Assembly (NCBI RefSeq): GCF_020283565.1
Contig: NC_060063.1
Location: 37,224,635 to 37,288,634 of the forward strand
Source: Trifolium pratense
Taxonomy: Eukaryota > Streptophyta > Magnoliopsida > Fabales > Fabaceae
Length of the DNA: 64,000 nucleotides
Direction: 5' to 3'
In this document: in pieces, positions 32,532-43,900 of the stretch
How positions within the stretch are numbered: the stretch's first letter is position 1
Layout: every line of letters begins with the position of its first letter
Made by a program: the position numbers and the translations under genes
Notes under the pieces: model-generated
What the model saw: only the letters and a program-made list of their open reading frames with translations
Database searches by the model: none
Told to the model about the DNA's origin: nothing

Positions 32532-33122
32532 TGATCTAACCTGATGATCAGAAAGGTTGATGGCCGGTCCGTTGAGCGAGCGTCCACACCGAAGGGGGGG
32601 TTTGTACCTGCAGGTGCTCCGATGCCTAAGTCAGCAAAGTGAACAGAGAGATACAAAAGAAGGGAGAGAAAGTGTATTGAATAATGATTCAGAATACCTG
32701 GCTCTCCTGTATAGGAGAGCTTATATAGTGCCCCCAGCGCTGGGCCAAAGGTTGGTCTATTGGGCCTGAATAACCGGCCCAATAGGCCCAACTGCCAGGA
32801 TAGCCCCGGTATCGTAGGGGAAGGCAGTTATTTGCCTCTATCCTGGTTTGGAGTCGTTCCGCTATTGGCGGGTAATGGATGACTCCGTGACGGATATGGT
32901 TGGTCAATGGAGCACGTGTTAAACGTGCTGCTTAGCTGTTAAGCTAAGGCTGAATGAGTCGTCGTGCACGGATAGCCGAGCACGTGATTAGCGTGGAGCT
33001 AATCTGTTATGTCGAGCAGGACACGTCATTGGCTGACGTGTCGGGGAAGTATCCCCTTATTGGGCCATGCCCCAAATGTCGGGCATAAGTGATTGGGCCA
33101 GCTCTTGGCCCAGTCCAGAACA
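32532..33122 (-). repeat. 5' LTR of the Tat element
   Basis: 591 bp, same text as 21206-21796 as far as I can read. It carries the genomic promoter (TATA at 32721-32727). Confidence 0.95.
32721..32727 (-). promoter_or_regulatory. TATA box in the 5' LTR
   Basis: Minus-strand context CACTATATAAGCTCTCC, followed about 30 bases on by the presumed start of the genomic RNA. The same motif exists in the 3' LTR at 21395-21401. Confidence 0.55.
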
Positions 33123-33127
33123 ACAAA

Positions 33128-33350
33128 CATGTTAATTAATTTTAATTATGATTATCTTGTTATCTACTAATGTGTTTTGTGAGAAATGTTTCAACGATAA
33201 TGATATCATCTGTCAACGGTAACGTTATGGATGAGCAACTAATGGACAAGCAAAACATTACACGCATGAGTAGAAACAAAGGTCTTGACTTAAATGATGA
33301 AGTGCTTCACAAAGATATTATTCCTTTGCCTCATCAAAAGTGGTAGTATT
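33128..33350. mobile_element. Interior of the Mutator-type element
   Basis: Continues the host element after the Tat insertion. No coding sequence or clear homology seen. Confidence 0.45.
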
Positions 33351-34705
33351 TTAAGGAAACACTTATGTAAGGAATATGCCAAACATGGCATAAATTGAAT
33401 CATGGGCCATAAAGTCTTTTTGGACTAAAGTGAATAAAAGCCCCTTTGGACAAACAAAGGAAGCTTCCATCAATGATTGAAGAAGATTTGAAATTCAAAT
33501 GAAAGCCACATCACACAATGATGGCATGGACGAAAATTGGCCAACAAGGTGAAGTCTTACCATAAGCCAAGTTGTAGCAAGTCTCATTCTCATCAAGGGA
33601 ACATAGAGGGGACAAGAATCCAACAACATCTATCCTTTGTGAACAAAGGACAATGAGTCACCAAAACAAGTACAATTATTACATGATATTTTTCCCACTT
33701 GCATACAAGTTGTCCTTCTTATGGACATATATGGGCCACGTAAATGCAGTGGTTGTCATTGGATTAAAAGTGTAGTGCAGATTGCCATAACGGTAATGTT
33801 ACTGAAGCAACGATAACGCACTATTCACAGCAAATTGACAGCACAACATTGTGACATGTCAAGTTGGATTTGAAATTCAAATCCCTCTCTCATACGCTCC
33901 TCCAAAGGTTATATTTGCCTATAAATACAATGGAGCTACACGAAGGAAAGATTAAGAGTTTGCAAAAAGAATCAAATCATATACTTAGTTGAAGCAAAAA
34001 TCAACAAGTCATAAACTCTTCAAAAGCAAAGCAAATCATCAAAGTTATATCATAAATTTGTGAAAAACAAATAGACAAAGCTTGCTATTATCAATCTCTC
34101 ACTTGAGTTGATTTAACCCATATTCCCCACAAATATTGTAACCCTCTCAAGTCTTTCTTTCATGTTAGATTGAGTGGTTGTGAGAAAGTCTTTTCGAGTG
34201 AAGAAAAGCATTTTGAGTGAAAGTCTTTTCGAGTGAAGAAAAGCATTTGTGTAAAAGTCTTTTCGAGTGAAGAAAAGTAGATTGTATTGATCCAGTTGTG
34301 ATCAAGTTTTTGATGCGAAGCAGAAGGTTCTGATCTTAGCATTTTTAGTGGATAATCTCACAAGGACTGTGAGGACTGGACTAGCCCAAGTTGGGTGAAC
34401 CAGGATAACTTCTGTGTGTTTTTCTCTTGGACTCTAAAATCCTTAAAACATACTAAACTAACTAACTGAGTAATACCAGAGTGCTCTAGGCCTTAAACAT
34501 TTATTTATTCAGCAACTAACTTAATATTTATATTGTTCAGTTATATTTTATTGTTGCTAACTATATTTCTTTTTATATTGTTAATTGTGAACTAACCAAT
34601 TAAAAGAAATATTGTCTTGAGTTATTTTAAACTAACTTAAAAGATTTTTAAAAAGGGTCACAATTCAAACCCCCCCTTTCTTGTGACATTTATTGCTACT
34701 TCAGA
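33350..34705 (+). mobile_element. Copia-type (SIRE/Maximus-like) LTR, probably solo
   Basis: The 3' part has the run GGGTCACAATTCAAACCCCCCC then TTCTTGTGACA, which I associate with SIRE/Maximus LTR ends, preceded by a TATA-type CCTATAAATACA near 33918 and a T/A-rich downstream part. No gag-pol is attached. I could not find a matching target duplication, so both boundaries are approximate and the solo status is an inference. Confidence 0.55.
34178..34285. repeat. Three short tandem copies in the copia-type LTR
   Basis: AAAGTCTTTTCGAGTGAAGAAAAG occurs three times at about 34184, 34222 and 34254 (spacing 32-38 bases). It lies between the putative TATA box and the LTR end. Confidence 0.8.
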
Positions 34706-35129
34706 AGTTTCCCAGAATTTTCATTTTAGTCCCTACTTTTCATTCAACTCGTGCATATCATTTTAAATTTTAATTTTTTTTCTGCGGTCATGTTTAGTAC
34801 AATATATGAATCTCTGTTATAAAAATTTAAATTCTTTTAACAAAAGATAAATTTAATATGAATTTTTTAGTTTTTTCATATAAAAATTCATAAATAATTA
34901 ATCTGATGTTAAAAAATTCTAAATTTTTATCGGCGATGCTCTTATAATATTATAAACATGAATACAAAAAATCATTCAAAATTGTGAAAGTATACACGAG
35001 TTGAATGAAAAGTAGAGACTAAAAACATTGACGGAAAAAACTTCATGGACTAAAAAGTGTGGAAAAAAATCATCAGGGACTAAAATGAAAATTCTGGGAA
35101 ATTATAGGGACCAAAATGATATTTAACCC
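34706..35129. mobile_element. Mutator-type element, right end with subterminal inverted repeat
   Basis: 34708-34760 (CCCAGAATTTTCATTTTAGTCCC then CATTCAACTCGTG) is repeated in inverse at 34990-35110. The terminus ATATTTAACCC at 35129 abuts the 9-bp duplication. 34761-34980 is AT-rich filler. Confidence 0.7.
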
Positions 35130-35211
35130 TTAAATATATTAGTGATCAAAATTGTACTTTGACATGTGTACAGTGATCTAAAACGACACTTAAAAAGGAA
35201 CGGAGATAGTA
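35130..35211. mobile_element. Stowaway-like MITE, right half
   Basis: Ends AAACGACACTTAAAAAGGAACGGAG, inverse of the left half at 20892. It contains TTAGTGATCAAAATTGT, which in the intact relative at 54.3 kb follows directly on the left-half text. Confidence 0.75.
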
Positions 35212-35415
35212 TAACTTAAATTAAATGACCAACTACTTACAAAAGGATAAATTTAAGGAACTTCAAAAGTTGTATTTTGACTGATTTTTTATTTTTTATT
35301 TTTGTTGCTAAAATCAATTCCCACTTTCTAAAAAGTCTAATTATATCACCAATTCTAAAAAATGTGTCTTCATACACCTTAAGTTATATCAGTTTTGAGT
35401 ATATAAAAGTCTAAT

Positions 35416-36638
35416 GGGTTAATAGTTTTTTACCCCCTGCAATGTTGGTGATTTTTGCTTTATCACCTGTAAATTTTTTTTTTGCTTTTACCCCCATGTA
35501 AGCATTTGACCGGACATTTGGATGACATGGCTTGTCTACATGTCAAATTATTTTATTTTTAATATTTTTTAATGCTAACTGGATATTCCCTCTTTCATTA
35601 AAAAAAATAAAAAATATTAAATTTCATTTTTTAACAAATAAAAAAAAAATATTGAAATATACAAAATAAAATTAAAACATTCATATCTTTCTCCTTGTTC
35701 CATAGAAACCCAGAACATTCCCTCTGTTTAAAATTGAAACAACTTGTTCCTTCTACTAACAACAACATTCCTTGAACCTACATTTTCTCCATCTTATTTG
35801 ATCTGCATTTTCATCATCTCCAAAACCTTCTTCTCTCTCGCGCACGCATTCCCTCTGTTTCTCGCAAGCGTTCGCACCACCACCATTATCTGGGTTTAAT
35901 TTCAATTTGTGATGTTCCTTTCAACATCAAAATAGATACCCATACCACTAACCCAAACCCATACCATGAAATCGACAGTGACGACGGCGAAAACTAAATC
36001 GACGGATCTTCTTCATCAAAATCTGTTCATTAATTTTGATTTGTGTTGTTTTTGATGTTTTAGGGTTTGATTAATGTATGTGTTTTATGATTTTCAGTTT
36101 TGCAAATCTGTTCGTTAATGATTTTGGAGAGAAATGTTTCATATGGTGTTTGGATTTGCCTCAAAAGAATGATTCAATTGTTCCTCTTGCTGCAACTATC
36201 TTTGCTCCTCATGGTTGTCGTTTTAATGTTTTTTGTTGTTATATGAAGAATAAATTTTCATTTTATGGGTTTTTACTTAAGGAGGAATGTTGTTAGATGA
36301 AGGAACAAGTTGTTCTGGGTTTCTATGGAATAAGGAGAAAGATGAACATATCAATTTTTTATTTTGTATTTCAGTTTTTTTTTTTAAAAAAGGAAATTTA
36401 ATATTTTTTATTTTAATAAAAAAAGAAATATCCAACTAGCATAAAAAATAAAATAAAATAAAATAATTTGACATGTAGGCAAGCCATATCATCTAAATGT
36501 CTAGTCAGATGCTTACATGTGCGGTGAGGGTCTAAAAACAAAAAATATTTGAATTGCAAGGGTGTAAAAGCAAAAAATTATTTTACAAGGGATAAAGCAA
36601 AAATCACCAACATTGCATAGGTAAAGAGCTATTAACCC
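35416..36638. mobile_element. Mutator-type element with long inverted arms (1223 bp)
   Basis: Ends GGGTTAATAGTTTTTTACCC and (right) TAAAGAGCTATTAACCC are inverted and the arms run for about 300 bases. It is flanked by a 9-bp duplication AAGTCTAAT at 35407-35415 and 36639-36647. The centre (35800-36300) is less AT-rich (CTCTCGCGCACGCATTCCC, CCACCACCATTATC) and might be captured host sequence, but no reading frame is convincing. The flanks also share a ~50-bp direct repeat (TTATATCACCAATTCTAAAAAATG at 35342 and 36648). Confidence 0.85.
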
Positions 36639-36649
36639 AAGTCTAATTA

Positions 36650-37232
36650 TATCACCAATTCTAAAAAATGTGTCTTCATAGTTCAAACACCTTAAATTAT
36701 ATTAATAGATATCTTCATTTGTGAATCAGAATAGATATCTTCATTTCTATTTATCATTTTTTAAATGTTTTCAACCCAGTTATAGTTTCACTTGCAAACA
36801 GCCAAATTCATTCATAATTAATATCAGTAGTTATGAATATTTCAGGTTTGATAAAGGAGTAAAAAATGTGTTACGATTTTGATTATCATCAATAATGCAT
36901 TAACAATTCTCAGCAACAGTAAACTTAGAGAAGAAATGATACTCAAACTACCAATTCCATAAACCTCCAACAAGAAATCATTAAATCTAACCCTTCATTT
37001 TCATTATCAGTTCTAGTAACAAGAAACTTAAACAGACTAAGCTCTTCTGCTAGTGACAACAAACTAACACAGATTAATCTCTAGGAAGAGATTTTAGCAG
37101 AACTGAATATTTATTCTTGTTCCCCCATCATATATTATTTGGCACTTTTTGAATTATGTTCCTATCTTTTGAAAGGAGAAAGAAAGGAGGTATGAAAATC
37201 TAATAAAAAAACTTGTAATGTGCTTTTGAAAC
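36650..37232. other. Region downstream of MFP2
   Basis: Includes the presumed 3' UTR of MFP2 next to 37233. No other gene seen. Confidence 0.5.
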
Positions 37233-40200
37233 TTATAACCGCGACTGGGTTTGCTCCACCGAGGCACCCTGCAACATGACAGTAAAGATACCATTAGAAG
37301 CTATAATATATATGGTCTAAAGATAATTGTTCTACAAATGAAAGCTTTTTGGAGTTCAAAAATCATGCAATTACTTCCATGTTGATGTCATTGCCACCAT
37401 TGTCCCCCAAACCTCTCATTTTTTCGGTTCATATAGCTGCTTAACGCAAGGTCTCCGTTTAAAGGGGTTGTAATTTTAAATTAGAAAGGGGGTAGACGTA
37501 GATCCCTCATATATACAAGGGATTATAATTGTAGGTGCAATGCATTGTTGAAATGATGCTTAGATATAACAATGACCTTTTTTTTTTGGACAATATAACA
37601 ATGACCTTTCTGAATTGTATATATCTTGTATCTTGAGTTAAAGAATCAATATAATAATCGAAAAAAATATCCTACTCCAGTGGCAATGACCAAACTGATA
37701 ATGAAGTTGGGTAAACAGAAATAGAATGCAGCCTAAGAGGCAAGTATATGATCCATAACTAAAACTAAGAACACATGATCTTAGATTTCTTACCAATGGA
37801 ATTCCCTTGGCAGCTCTTGCAGCCAAGTAAGCAGAGGGCTTGAAGAATTCTCCATATAGTTTTGACCATTCCGCCAATCTTGAGTATATGTATTTGGATC
37901 CAAGAGAATCAGCCCAGAATATGATACCTCCCCTAATTAAATTAATGCCAAAAGTCAGAACCAGAAGCACAAACTTTTGAATGTGTAAAGAAAGTAAATG
38001 GATGAGACAAACCTGTAAGGTGGAAAGCCCATTCCCATGACAGCTGAAATATCAAGATCTGCTGATTTAACTGCAATGCCTTCATCAAGGACCCGGCAAG
38101 CCTCATTCACCACAGGAAAGAAGATCATCTCTATTATGTCCTTTTCTGATAATTTTACAAGCTACCCAAACCAACAAAATCAGATCCAGTGGAATTTATA
38201 ATGAACGTGGTTATTAGTATCTTACGATGCATGAGTCGTATCTCGATTCGATACTTAATGAACCCAATTGAGGCACATCTCTAGTGTGTATTGGAAATTA
38301 ATCTCATCTCAAGCCTCAGTTCATTATGATGAATCCTGCTTCACTATGTGAAACCCGATTCATTCTAATAAATCACTACCTAAACTTAGTGTAGCCGAGT
38401 ACTTTTTTTGTCAACTTTGTATATCCAACCATTTTTCTTTTGTCATTTGATATGAGTGGAATTTTGAATTATTTTGAGGTTCACATATATATGATTGTAT
38501 CAGCTTATAATTTTGTCACTTTTTCTTACATAAAAATGACATTTTTATTGCCAATGTATCTTACGATTTATAATAAGATTTGATTCACAATTTGAAAAAA
38601 GGTTCTTCCAATTCAAAATTTGAATCTGGGTTTGATAACCATGATAATGAAGACAAATTATGCTTCAGATACCTGTCAAGTCAATGGTATAAATTAGTTA
38701 GGCTGGGTGAAATACCTTAGGATCCACAGTGACACCAGAAATGTTCCTAGACTTCTCAATATAATTCTTCAACTCTGGATCAGGAATAGCTTTACGTCTG
38801 TCATCGTACAAATAAAATCCTTTGCGAGATGCTTCACCTGTTAGAAGCGCAATTTTATAGTTTCACACAGAATGTCAATGTCTTTTTAGTGGTAAAACAC
38901 CTGAGCATGTTACTGTTAATTAAATATATTTCACAAGAACATCTCAGATTTTCAATTGATACAAGTAATTAGTGCATGAGAGATTTATCTTTACCTACTC
39001 TCTTATCCTCTTGCATAAGTGGAAGAAGCATCGATTTGTAAGTTCGCTCAGGAAAATTCTCAATAAATTGCATGGCAGTTGCGACCCCCACGCCAAAACC
39101 AACGAGGTCAATCAATCTTCATTGGAAGTATATCATACATTTGATTAGATAGACCCTTCAAGAAGTGATTATGAATATCGAGAATTTTTCAAAGCATTAA
39201 TACCTGAAAGGTCCCATCGGCATTCCAAATTTGGTAATTGCCTTATCAATTTGATAAACATCTGTACCATGTTCAACAAGAAAGATGGCTGCTTGTGTAT
39301 ACGGGAAGAACATCCTATTGACCGCAAATCCGGTACAATTTCCAACCACCACTGGAGTTTTCCTTATCTTCCTTCCAATATCTAGTAAGTCAACTACTAT
39401 TTGTGGAGATGTCTTCTTAGTACGTACAATCTCCAGAAGTGGCATAACATGTGCCGGGCTGTAGAGGCATACATCAAATATATCAGTCAAAAATATACCA
39501 TAGAAAAATATAAAGGTCCGTTAACATTATGAAAACATTTTCTATTTTCATCTTCTAAAACTTGTTAGTTTTACTTGGTAATAAGGAGAAAATAGACTCT
39601 TGAAGTGCAAATTTGTCTTGCATTTCTGGTAACAGTGAAAAAAAAGTCAAGAGTTATTTTCATTATTTCCTGAAATGCATCATTCCTAGATATAGCATTT
39701 TATCTTCTCTGCATTACAATGACTCACTTCAAAAGTCTCCCATCTTCTAGAAAATGAAAAAAAAAAAAGTTTTCACAAAGTAAACGTGCCCCAAGAGTTT
39801 CATTTTGATGCACCGTCCATGTAGAAAAATTTACACTTTCAATCAATTACAACAAATCATATATGTTTATTAAAAAAAAAAATACTGTATATGTGAATTT
39901 TAAAATAGTTATACTAAAGTCAAACATATTTAGTGATTCAACGATTATAATTTAATGATGGTGTAAAATTCCTTATACTGACAGTGCATACCAATTCAAT
40001 TCAATACAAAATATTATAGTTTCTGAAGAGTGAACATGAGCAAGCAATACCTGAAGAAATGGGCTCCAACAATCCGGTCTTCAGATTTAGTTTTCTGTCC
40101 AATCAGGTTCAGATCAATTGTGGAAGTGTTACTTGCAAGTATACAATGAGGAGGACAATACTTTTCAAGGTCAGAAAAGATCTGTTGCTTTAAGGAAACA

Positions 40201-40879
40201 TTCTCAATTACAGCCTGTCCAAACATAACCAACAGTTTATAATGAGGTTCTGAATAAAGTGCAATTGCAACATTCAATGAACAAATTAATATTAGGATTT
40301 TTCTTAAAGTACCTCTATCACCAAGTCCACATCTTTGAAACTATCATAGTCAATGGTACCTTTGAGAAGAGATATGGTCTTTTCAAATTTTTCCTTAGTC
40401 ATCTGCCCTTTCTTGACACGGCTTTGTAAATTTGCTGCATAAATAAATATGCTACATGAGAACATATCTTATGTATTTTTAATTAAAGCTGAAATTTAAG
40501 CACCAACTAGTTTACAAAAATATTTTCTCACCTTTAACCCTATTAAGACCTGCTTCCAGGAATTTTTCATTTACTTCTTTCAAGATTACAGGATAGTTAC
40601 TAAGAATTAAAGCTGTTGCTATTCCGGAGCCCATTAGTCCTCCACCAAGGATGGCAACCTTTTTCACTTGTCTAGGAACCAATCCACGATCGGTAACCCC
40701 AGGTACCTGTTCATGCCAACAGATGTTAAAAAAAAATCATAAATACAGATATTATGAAAAGTACTAGGCAACCAAATAGCTAATTTAGGTTCTAACTTTT
40801 TAATCACTATTAATATGCTACGTTTGAGGTTACTTTACCGACACCATATAAAATCCCAAGCCAGAAAATGCAACTAATC

Positions 40880-40915
<36 letters not shown>

Positions 40916-43900
40916 GCACAATTTGAGATGGTCAGAATACACAAATTTGAATTTCAATTAAAGAAAAAAACTGAAACAGGACAAAATTGAAACCGTTGGA
41001 ATGAAATATAAATTCGAAAACATCAATACTAGACATTTAAGCATCAAATGAATAAATATGAACTAAATACTAATAAAGCCACCTAAACTACAAAGTAACA
41101 ACCACGTGAAATATCTTGTTGAACTACAGGTACTCCCTTTGAATATGATTAGCTCCCTATTGCTCTCTTGCTCTCTCATGTTTATAACCCTTAATTTACA
41201 ATATATGTTCTACCTTTTGACTGGCCACAGCTAAGTTAGAAGAAAAAATTAAGACTTAGAAACAGTTTTCTCGCCTCAGAAGTTCTATAAATTTCAACAA
41301 AAAATTGACTAGTTTCAATTCTATGCAAACCAGTTATATAAGTTGGTACATGAACATCCCCCCCTTACCAACTAGTATAGCCTTGAGGTCTCCCCCTCTC
41401 TCAAAATGGGAGATAAACGGGTAAAATTTGTGTAATAATGTCTACAAACCTTGGATGTTCCTCGTTGAGAGAAAAAAATGTGAATCAAGCTCTTGCAAGT
41501 ATCCGAGGCCACCAGTGCTTCAAAGGCTTCAAGCTCCTGCAAAGGTTACATACATTGTCAGAAATATTTCTGTAACAGCAATTTGAATAGTAAAAAGAAA
41601 AACTGCAGACATATGACAACCTTCCAGAGTCCTGTACGGGGACCAGCGACTATTCCGTCTTCAATAACGTCAATGCAAACCAAAGGGTGCTTAAGATTAG
41701 GAGCCCGTTTTTGTGCTTGAGTTCTTGCAAACTTCAATATCTCTCTTGCTTCCCCAAGGGATTCTATTTTGTCGGTCTTGTAAAGACTTCTAACCCATGG
41801 TCGTCGACGGTCCACAATATCTAGAGCCCATTGGCGTGCAGTGCTCACCAACTTATCACGTGACACTAAAGCATCTACAAGCCCCAAACTATAAGCTTCC
41901 TCCCCTTTAATTGCCTTTGAGGTCTTGAATTGTAAAAATTGAGAAGTGGTAAAAAGTTAAATCTCAAGCACTGGATAAGCATGTTTATATTACATCTCTT
42001 AAATATTTTCTATGGAAAAGGAAGCATAAATTGTAGCATACCAGCATCATCTCAAGTGCCTTTGCCAGGCCAACAAGACGAGGAAGTCGCTGCGTTCCTA
42101 AGACAATTTAAAATGCCAAGAGTTAAAATGCAAGTTTACTAAAAAAAAGTACCTCAGATCAATTTTATTCTATTATTTAACTAAAGAGCATTGCCACAAG
42201 CCCACGACTCACAAGCCTTTGCGTTGTTACTCATGGCCTAACCATATTTTAATATTGTTGAATACTTGAATATGGATAGCCTAACTAACATAAGTAGATT
42301 TTACACCACATGATCTCTGGTAAAAAACTTCATTAGTCCACGCAACCACATACAGGTCTATAACAACAACAAAAACTAAGATAATGAAACAACTATTTAC
42401 AACATGAAAAGCTTAGACAATAAATAAATCTAAGTTCATTAAACTTAGCATGGTTCTTAAGGCCATCAAATTCATGGTACTTTCCATCTTTACCTTGTCC
42501 TTAATTCCTTAGGGTGCATTTGTCAAAATGTCAAAGAAAAAACTCTTATGGGTGCAGTGAACCAGAAAAATGTTCCTCGTTACGACTACAATCATGTCAA
42601 AATGCATAAACTAGGGTTGAATGATAATAATGTATTTCAACTTTTTCGTCATTTTAATCTCAACATACCAAATTTGGATTCTTAGGGTGTGTTTGGTCCG
42701 GGGGTTTTGGAGGGGAGGGGAGGTGAGGTAATATTTTAAATTTTATGTGTTTGGTTCAATATTTATGAGGGGAGAGGAGGGGAGGGGAGCAAAATCCCTC
42801 CTAAACCCACTTTTTGCTTCCCCCCAAATTGGAGGGATTTGGAAGGGAGGGGAGGTAAGCTATTTAATACTTAATTAAAATGTCATAATTATCCTCATTT
42901 ATTCATTTTAATTCCAAAATTATCCTCATGATCATCATCAATCACAGTATCAATTTGCCAATTTTTTTATTTTTTATAATCTCTTCGCCAATCCTAATCA
43001 TCCTTATTTTTTTTTTCTTTTCCAAATCCTAATTTTAAATCTATTACCTTGCTATTTTGTATTTATTTGTTATTATTTTAGAACAAGTTATGTATTCTGT
43101 TATTGTAAATTAATTATAAAATCCCTCTCCTCCCCTCGTGAACCAAATACAAATTTAGTTAAAATGTCTTCCCTCCCCTTCCCCCTTTTGAACCAAACAC
43201 ATAAGAAATAAAAATTCATTACCTCCCTTCCCCTCCCCTTCCCTCCCCTCTATTTGAACCCCCTCTATTTGAACCAAACAGACCCAAATAAACTAGAAAA
43301 ATATATGGATGGAGTCAAAAGAAAGGAATAATAAGTCATAATAAATAAATATGCCATAAACAGAGGATTTAGTTCAAAAAAGGATCCATACCTCCACCTC
43401 CAGGAATTACTCCAAGTTGAAGTTCAGGCAAACCTAGTTGAGCAACTGGGGTTGATATCCGTGCATTGCATGCCTGTAAGAGGAAGAACAGATAATATTT
43501 TGTAGAAAAAATAAAATAAAAGGTTTCTTATTCTAAGCACTGGACAACATATACCATTGCAAGCTCTAGTCCCCCACCCAGGGCAAGGCCATCAATGGCA
43601 GCAACTGAAGGTTTCCTTGCCGCTGAAAGACGAAATGAAAAGATTCAAAATAAAAATCGAACACAATGACAAATGAGTTGCAAAGAAAACTGTAAAAGAA
43701 ATTGTACCTTCTATAGTGTCGGTGAGAAGTTCTACTGATATCAAACCAGGATTTGTATGATCTACACATGGCCATAAAGAATTAGAAAATGAGTGCAAAT
43801 ACATTTACTAAAATAGAAAAACCACCAAAAGAAGAGAAGAAATTACCCATTCCCTTTTGCATTATACCAAATGCATTAATATCAAAACCACCAGAAAATT

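Larger units (their letters stand above)
21206..33122 (-). mobile_element. Complete Ty3/gypsy Tat-lineage retrotransposon, 11.9 kb
   Basis: Two 591-bp LTRs (21206-21796 and 32532-33122), a 5-bp target duplication ACAAA (21201-21205 and 33123-33127), primer-binding site, gag-pol, and a polypurine tract are all present in minus orientation. Domain order gag, protease, RT, RNase H, a second (archaeal-type) RNase H and integrase identifies the Tat lineage. The long 3' spacer holds an antisense gene (23689-25770). The LTRs have the same length and give the same translations in several frames, so the insertion looks very recent. One in-frame TAG in integrase is the only lesion I found. Confidence 0.93.

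Noticed and set aside
33303..34706. Exact solo-LTR boundaries with a GAAG duplication
   Set aside because: Only four bases agree and the proposed start is not typical; I kept approximate limits instead.
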